Source of the DNA: JAWLEV01 sp046538105
GTDB lineage: Bacteria; Chloroflexota; Anaerolineae; UBA1429
Reading direction: 5' to 3'
NCBI GenBank assembly: GCA_046538105.1
Contig: JBKHJO010000090.1
Span: 1 to 7,160 of the forward strand
Length of the DNA: 7,160 bases
The position numbers and the translations under genes were made by a program. Positions 4,988 to 7,160 of the stretch are shown here, in pieces (within the stretch, counting starts at the first letter, position 1; each line of letters opens with the position of its first letter). A model generated the notes under the pieces. That model did not search any database, was not told the DNA's origin, and worked only from the letters and a program-made list of their open reading frames with translations.

Positions 4988-5732
4988 CGCGCCGCGTGGC
5001 CCGCTTCGCATCCTCCTCGTGGACGACCACGGCCTCTTTCTCGAGGGGTTGCATAACTTGTTGACCGCAGAGGGCCTCCAGGTGGTTGGCCTGGCCCACG
5101 ACGGGCTGCAGGCCCTGGCCCAGGCGCGCCGCCTGCAACCGCATGTGATCCTCATGGATATCCAGATGCCCCGCTGCGATGGACTGACGGCCACACGGCT
5201 GATCAAGGCCGAGATGCCGGACTGCAGGATCGTCATGCTGACCATGTCGGAGGACGAGGATGATCTCTTCGATGCCGTCAAGAGCGGCGCCTCGGGATAC
5301 CTGCTCAAGAATCTGGACGCCCCCGCCTTCTTCACCTACCTGACGGAACTGCAGGTCGGCCACCCCCCCTTCTCCCCCGGCCTGGCAGAAAAAATCCTGA
5401 ACGAGTTCGGCCGCCAGGCCATCGCGTCCGAGAGCCAAACGCCACCGCCCGCACAGGTTACCACCGAGGAGGATGGGACACGCACAGATGATAAACAGAC
5501 GACCCCGCCAGCCCCGCACACCTTGTCCCCCCGCCAGGTACAGATCCTGACCCTGGTGGCCCAGGGCAAGACCTACCGCGAGACGGGGGAGATCATCGGC
5601 ATCGCCGAGCGGACTGTCAAGTATCACATGGCCGAAATTATAGAACGCCTGCACCTGCAGAACAGGGCCCAGGTCATCGCCTACGCCGCGCGCACCGGGC
5701 TGGTTCGCCCGCATCCCTCTCCGGATCCATAG
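4980..5732 (+). CDS. NarL/FixJ-family response regulator (REC-LuxR HTH)
   Basis: A 250-residue DNA-binding response regulator. The receiver domain (about 9-125) has the acidic pair D15-D16, the phospho-acceptor D60 in VILMDIQMP, the switch threonine T88 in MLTMS and K110 in GYLLKN. The LuxR/GerE helix-turn-helix (about 182-238) begins LSPRQVQILTLVAQGKTYRE and contains the recognition stretch ERTVKYHMAEI. The linker between them (about 145-180) is long for the family and rich in Pro and Thr. AAGGAG (4968-4973) stands six bases before the ATG. It is the obvious partner of the upstream kinase, whose HisKA_3 type always pairs with this class. Its targets are unknown; the divergent metal-response operon and the downstream secreted protein are only neighbours. 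Confidence 0.95.
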   Translation: MLDAPRGPLRILLVDDHGLFLEGLHNLLTAEGLQVVGLAHDGLQALAQARRLQPHVILMDIQMPRCDGLTATRLIKAEMPDCRIVMLTMSEDEDDLFDAVKSGASGYLLKNLDAPAFFTYLTELQVGHPPFSPGLAEKILNEFGRQAIASESQTPPPAQVTTEEDGTRTDDKQTTPPAPHTLSPRQVQILTLVAQGKTYRETGEIIGIAERTVKYHMAEIIERLHLQNRAQVIAYAARTGLVRPHPSPDP

Positions 5733-5789
5733 ACAAACACCGCCGCCCTTTCACGCCACCGCCTCCGCCTCTCCATCGCCAAGATTATG

Positions 5790-5830
5790 GAAAAAGTACA
5801 GTCTCCCAAGTCGAGAGACTGTACTTTTTC
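5790..5830 (+). terminator. Long hairpin terminator after the response regulator
   Basis: AAAAAGTACAGTCTC (5791-5805) is the perfect reverse complement of 5815-5829, with a nine-base loop and one further G-C pair outside (5790/5830). The stem carries A5 on one side and T5 on the other, so it can end transcripts in either direction. It lies 57 bases after the regulator stop and separates the two-component operon from the secreted-protein gene. Confidence 0.85.
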
Positions 5831-5895
5831 TTCGCCAGGACTGCACCTTCGTACCTTCCGCTGGGCATTCATTTATCGTATCATGGAGCCGATCT

Positions 5896-6015
5896 ATGGT
5901 GGAGGAACACGGTCAACACAGATACGCCGGCCCCACCGCGTCGGAGGACGACCGCCCTGCCGATGAAAATATAGTAAGGAATCACGCTGATCGATTGGGA
6001 GGACAAGAGCGATGA
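5896..6015 (+). CDS. Possible 39-residue small ORF overlapping the repeat-protein start
   Basis: ATG 5896 has GGAG (5884-5887) eight bases upstream. The frame ends at TGA 6013-6015, sharing ATGA with the start of the repeat-protein gene, the usual sign of coupled translation. The product (begins MVEEHGQHRYAGPT) is hydrophilic, rich in Asp, Glu and Arg, with no cysteine, signal peptide or known motif. Its last third turns AT-richer, so the stretch may simply be the leader of the next gene. I see no strong promoter between the terminator at 5830 and 6012; a TATAGT at 5970-5975 lacks a -35 partner. Confidence 0.22.
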   Translation: MVEEHGQHRYAGPTASEDDRPADENIVRNHADRLGGQER

Positions 6016-7160
6016 AAGAGAAAAGATGGATAGCCACGTTCGTCGTGGCGATGCTGGCGCTGGCCATCCTGGCCTACCCGGCGCTGGGTGACACTGGCCC
6101 AGTCCGTTACGTGAAACACGATGCCAGCGGCGGCAATGACGGCTCCACGTGGGCAGATGCCTACCCCCACCTGCAGGATGCGCTGGCTGCGGCCCAGCCC
6201 GGCGAGGAAATCTGGGTCGCCGCAGGCGTCTACTATCCCGACGAGGGCGTGGGGCAGACGGAAAATGACCGCACCGCTACCTTTACCCTACAGCCCGGCG
6301 TGGCCCTCTACGGCGGCTTTGCGGGCAGCGAGACGACCCGCGATGTGCGCGATTGGACGACGAACATCACCGTGCTGAGCGGCGACATCGACGGCGACGA
6401 CGGAACGGACGCCCACGGCGTGGTGACGGATACGGCCAACGTCGCCGGCGCGAACGCCTACCACGTGGTGACGGGCGGCGGCGTGACCGAGACGGCCCGG
6501 CTAGATGGGTTCACCGTGACCGCGGGGGATGCCGACGGACCCTATGCAGGTCAAAAGAGAGGCGGCGGCATGTACAACTTCTCCAGCAGCCCCACCCTCG
6601 CCAACCTCATCTTCAGCGGCAACCAGGCCACGGATTACGGCGGCGGCATGTACAACGAGTACAGCAGCCCCATCCTCACCAACGTCAGATTTATCGCCAA
6701 CGCCAGCACCACCTCTTTCTACGGCGGAGGGATGTCCAATTGGGAGGAAAGCAACCCCGCGCTGACCGATGTCATCTTCACGGCCAATGAAGCCAACTAT
6801 GGCGGCGGCATGGCCAACAACTCCAACAGCAACCCCACGCTGACCAACGTCACCTTCAGCGGCAACCAGGCTGTTCGCGAAGGCGGCGGGATGAATAACT
6901 CTTCCAGTAGCCCCACGCTCACCGACGTCACCTTCAGCGGCAACCAGGCCGAATTTGGCGGCGGCATGCGGAACCTCAATGGCACGCCGACCCTCACCAA
7001 TGTCACCTTCAGCGGCAACCAGGCCACAAGCCAGGGCGGCGGGATGTCGAACTTTGGCGCCAGCCCCACGCTGACCAACGTCACCTTCGGCGGCAACTAT
7101 GCCACCGAGGGCGGTGGGGTGTACAACGACACTTCTAGCAACCCCACGCTGGTCAATGCC
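6012..7160 (+). CDS. Secreted Gly/Asn-rich repeat protein, predicted beta-helix (partial, runs off right edge)
   Basis: A 383-codon open frame that continues beyond the window. A Sec signal peptide is clear: MKEKR, a hydrophobic core of about 18 residues (about 7-24) and a likely cleavage after about residue 26 (YPALG). Residues about 31-180 look like the N-terminal part of surface beta-helix proteins: VRYVKHDASGGNDGSTWADA, LQDALAAAQPGEEIWVAAGVYYP and VALYGGFAG are family hallmarks. From residue 184 eight tandem units of 25-28 residues follow, with pattern GGGM-x-N-x(3-5)-(N)P-T-L-T-N-V-T-F-S-G-N-Q-A, resembling the Chlamydia polymorphic outer-membrane protein repeats and the choice-of-anchor proteins of environmental bacteria. 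GGGAGG (5997-6002) is nine bases before the ATG. The protein should be exported and may be bound to the surface; its anchor would be in the missing C-terminus. Adhesion or envelope structure is a guess. Confidence 0.88.
   Translation, partial: MKEKRWIATFVVAMLALAILAYPALGDTGPVRYVKHDASGGNDGSTWADAYPHLQDALAAAQPGEEIWVAAGVYYPDEGVGQTENDRTATFTLQPGVALYGGFAGSETTRDVRDWTTNITVLSGDIDGDDGTDAHGVVTDTANVAGANAYHVVTGGGVTETARLDGFTVTAGDADGPYAGQKRGGGMYNFSSSPTLANLIFSGNQATDYGGGMYNEYSSPILTNVRFIANASTTSFYGGGMSNWEESNPALTDVIFTANEANYGGGMANNSNSNPTLTNVTFSGNQAVREGGGMNNSSSSPTLTDVTFSGNQAEFGGGMRNLNGTPTLTNVTFSGNQATSQGGGMSNFGASPTLTNVTFGGNYATEGGGVYNDTSSNPTLVNA
6561..7160 (+). repeat. In-frame tandem repeats within the secreted protein gene
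   Basis: Eight units begin at 6561, 6639, 6723, 6801, 6882, 6957, 7035 and 7110 (the last cut by the window). Unit lengths are 75-84 bases, always whole codons. A block of 23 bases, starting GTCACCTTCAGCGGC, is identical in units 4, 5 and 6 (6849-6871, 6927-6949, 7002-7024), while units 1-3 are more diverged. Confidence 0.88.

Noticed and set aside
4257..5714. 485-residue minus-strand open frame antisense to the kinase and regulator
   Set aside because: It lies wholly opposite two genes with intact catalytic motifs, has no ribosome binding site or recognisable domain, and is the kind of long antisense frame that GC-rich codon use produces.
5681..5872. 63-residue minus-strand frame across the regulator end and terminator
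   Set aside because: It spans the perfect hairpin terminator and has no ribosome binding site or motif.
1..7160. tRNA, rRNA, CRISPR array, insertion sequence or riboswitch
   Set aside because: I looked on both strands and saw no cloverleaf with a T-loop, no regularly spaced direct repeats with unique spacers, no transposase motif or terminal inverted repeats, and no recognisable aptamer. The only repeat array is the in-frame coding repeat at 6561-7160.

Overview
This 7.16-kb window is from a moderately GC-rich bacterial chromosome. Several features together suggest a Chloroflexota-like (Anaerolineae/Caldilineae-type) or similar environmental, possibly thermophilic, bacterium: a histidine kinase with a seven-helix N-terminal sensor, a secreted protein of Gly-Gly-Gly-Met/Asn-rich repeats, and an ArsR / DUF318 permease / mini-thioredoxin cluster. 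This placement is an inference from gene style, not from a marker gene.

Left part (about 190-2940, minus strand): a compact metal- or metalloid-response module. In transcription order it holds an ArsR-family repressor rich in cysteine (2507-2896), an ArsP/UPF0718-type permease with a Cys-Ser-Cys membrane motif (934-2412), an 80-residue thioredoxin-fold protein with a CPRC site (599-841) and an unrecognised 87-residue protein (287-550). A good intrinsic terminator lies at 194-226. The repressor gene has a near-consensus promoter and its own terminator. The permease gene has a second promoter whose -35 box is formed from the T-tract of that terminator. The same palindrome, ATATTC-N8-GAATAT, lies at both promoters, which predicts that the ArsR protein controls both itself and the permease-thioredoxin-unknown operon. 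All three recognisable proteins carry paired thiols, so the module probably senses and exports a soft metal(loid) such as arsenic(III), an organoarsenical or a thiophilic metal. The substrate cannot be read from the sequence.

Middle part (about 3044-5830, plus strand, divergent from arsR): a two-component system. A membrane histidine kinase (3168-4877, TTG start, 7TM-PAS-HisKA_3-HATPase) is followed by a NarL/FixJ-type response regulator (4980-5732). A possible 32-residue ORF with a good ribosome binding site fills the gap and overlaps the regulator start. A strong promoter (TTGACA-N16-TACAAT) precedes the kinase, and a 16-bp hairpin terminator follows the regulator.

Right part (about 5831-7160, plus strand): a gene for a secreted repeat protein of predicted right-handed beta-helix type, open at the right edge of the window, with eight units of about 25-28 residues visible. 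A possible 39-residue ORF overlaps its start codon.

The first 190 bases hold no gene I can identify, only short hairpins and a 51-codon frame that runs off the left edge.
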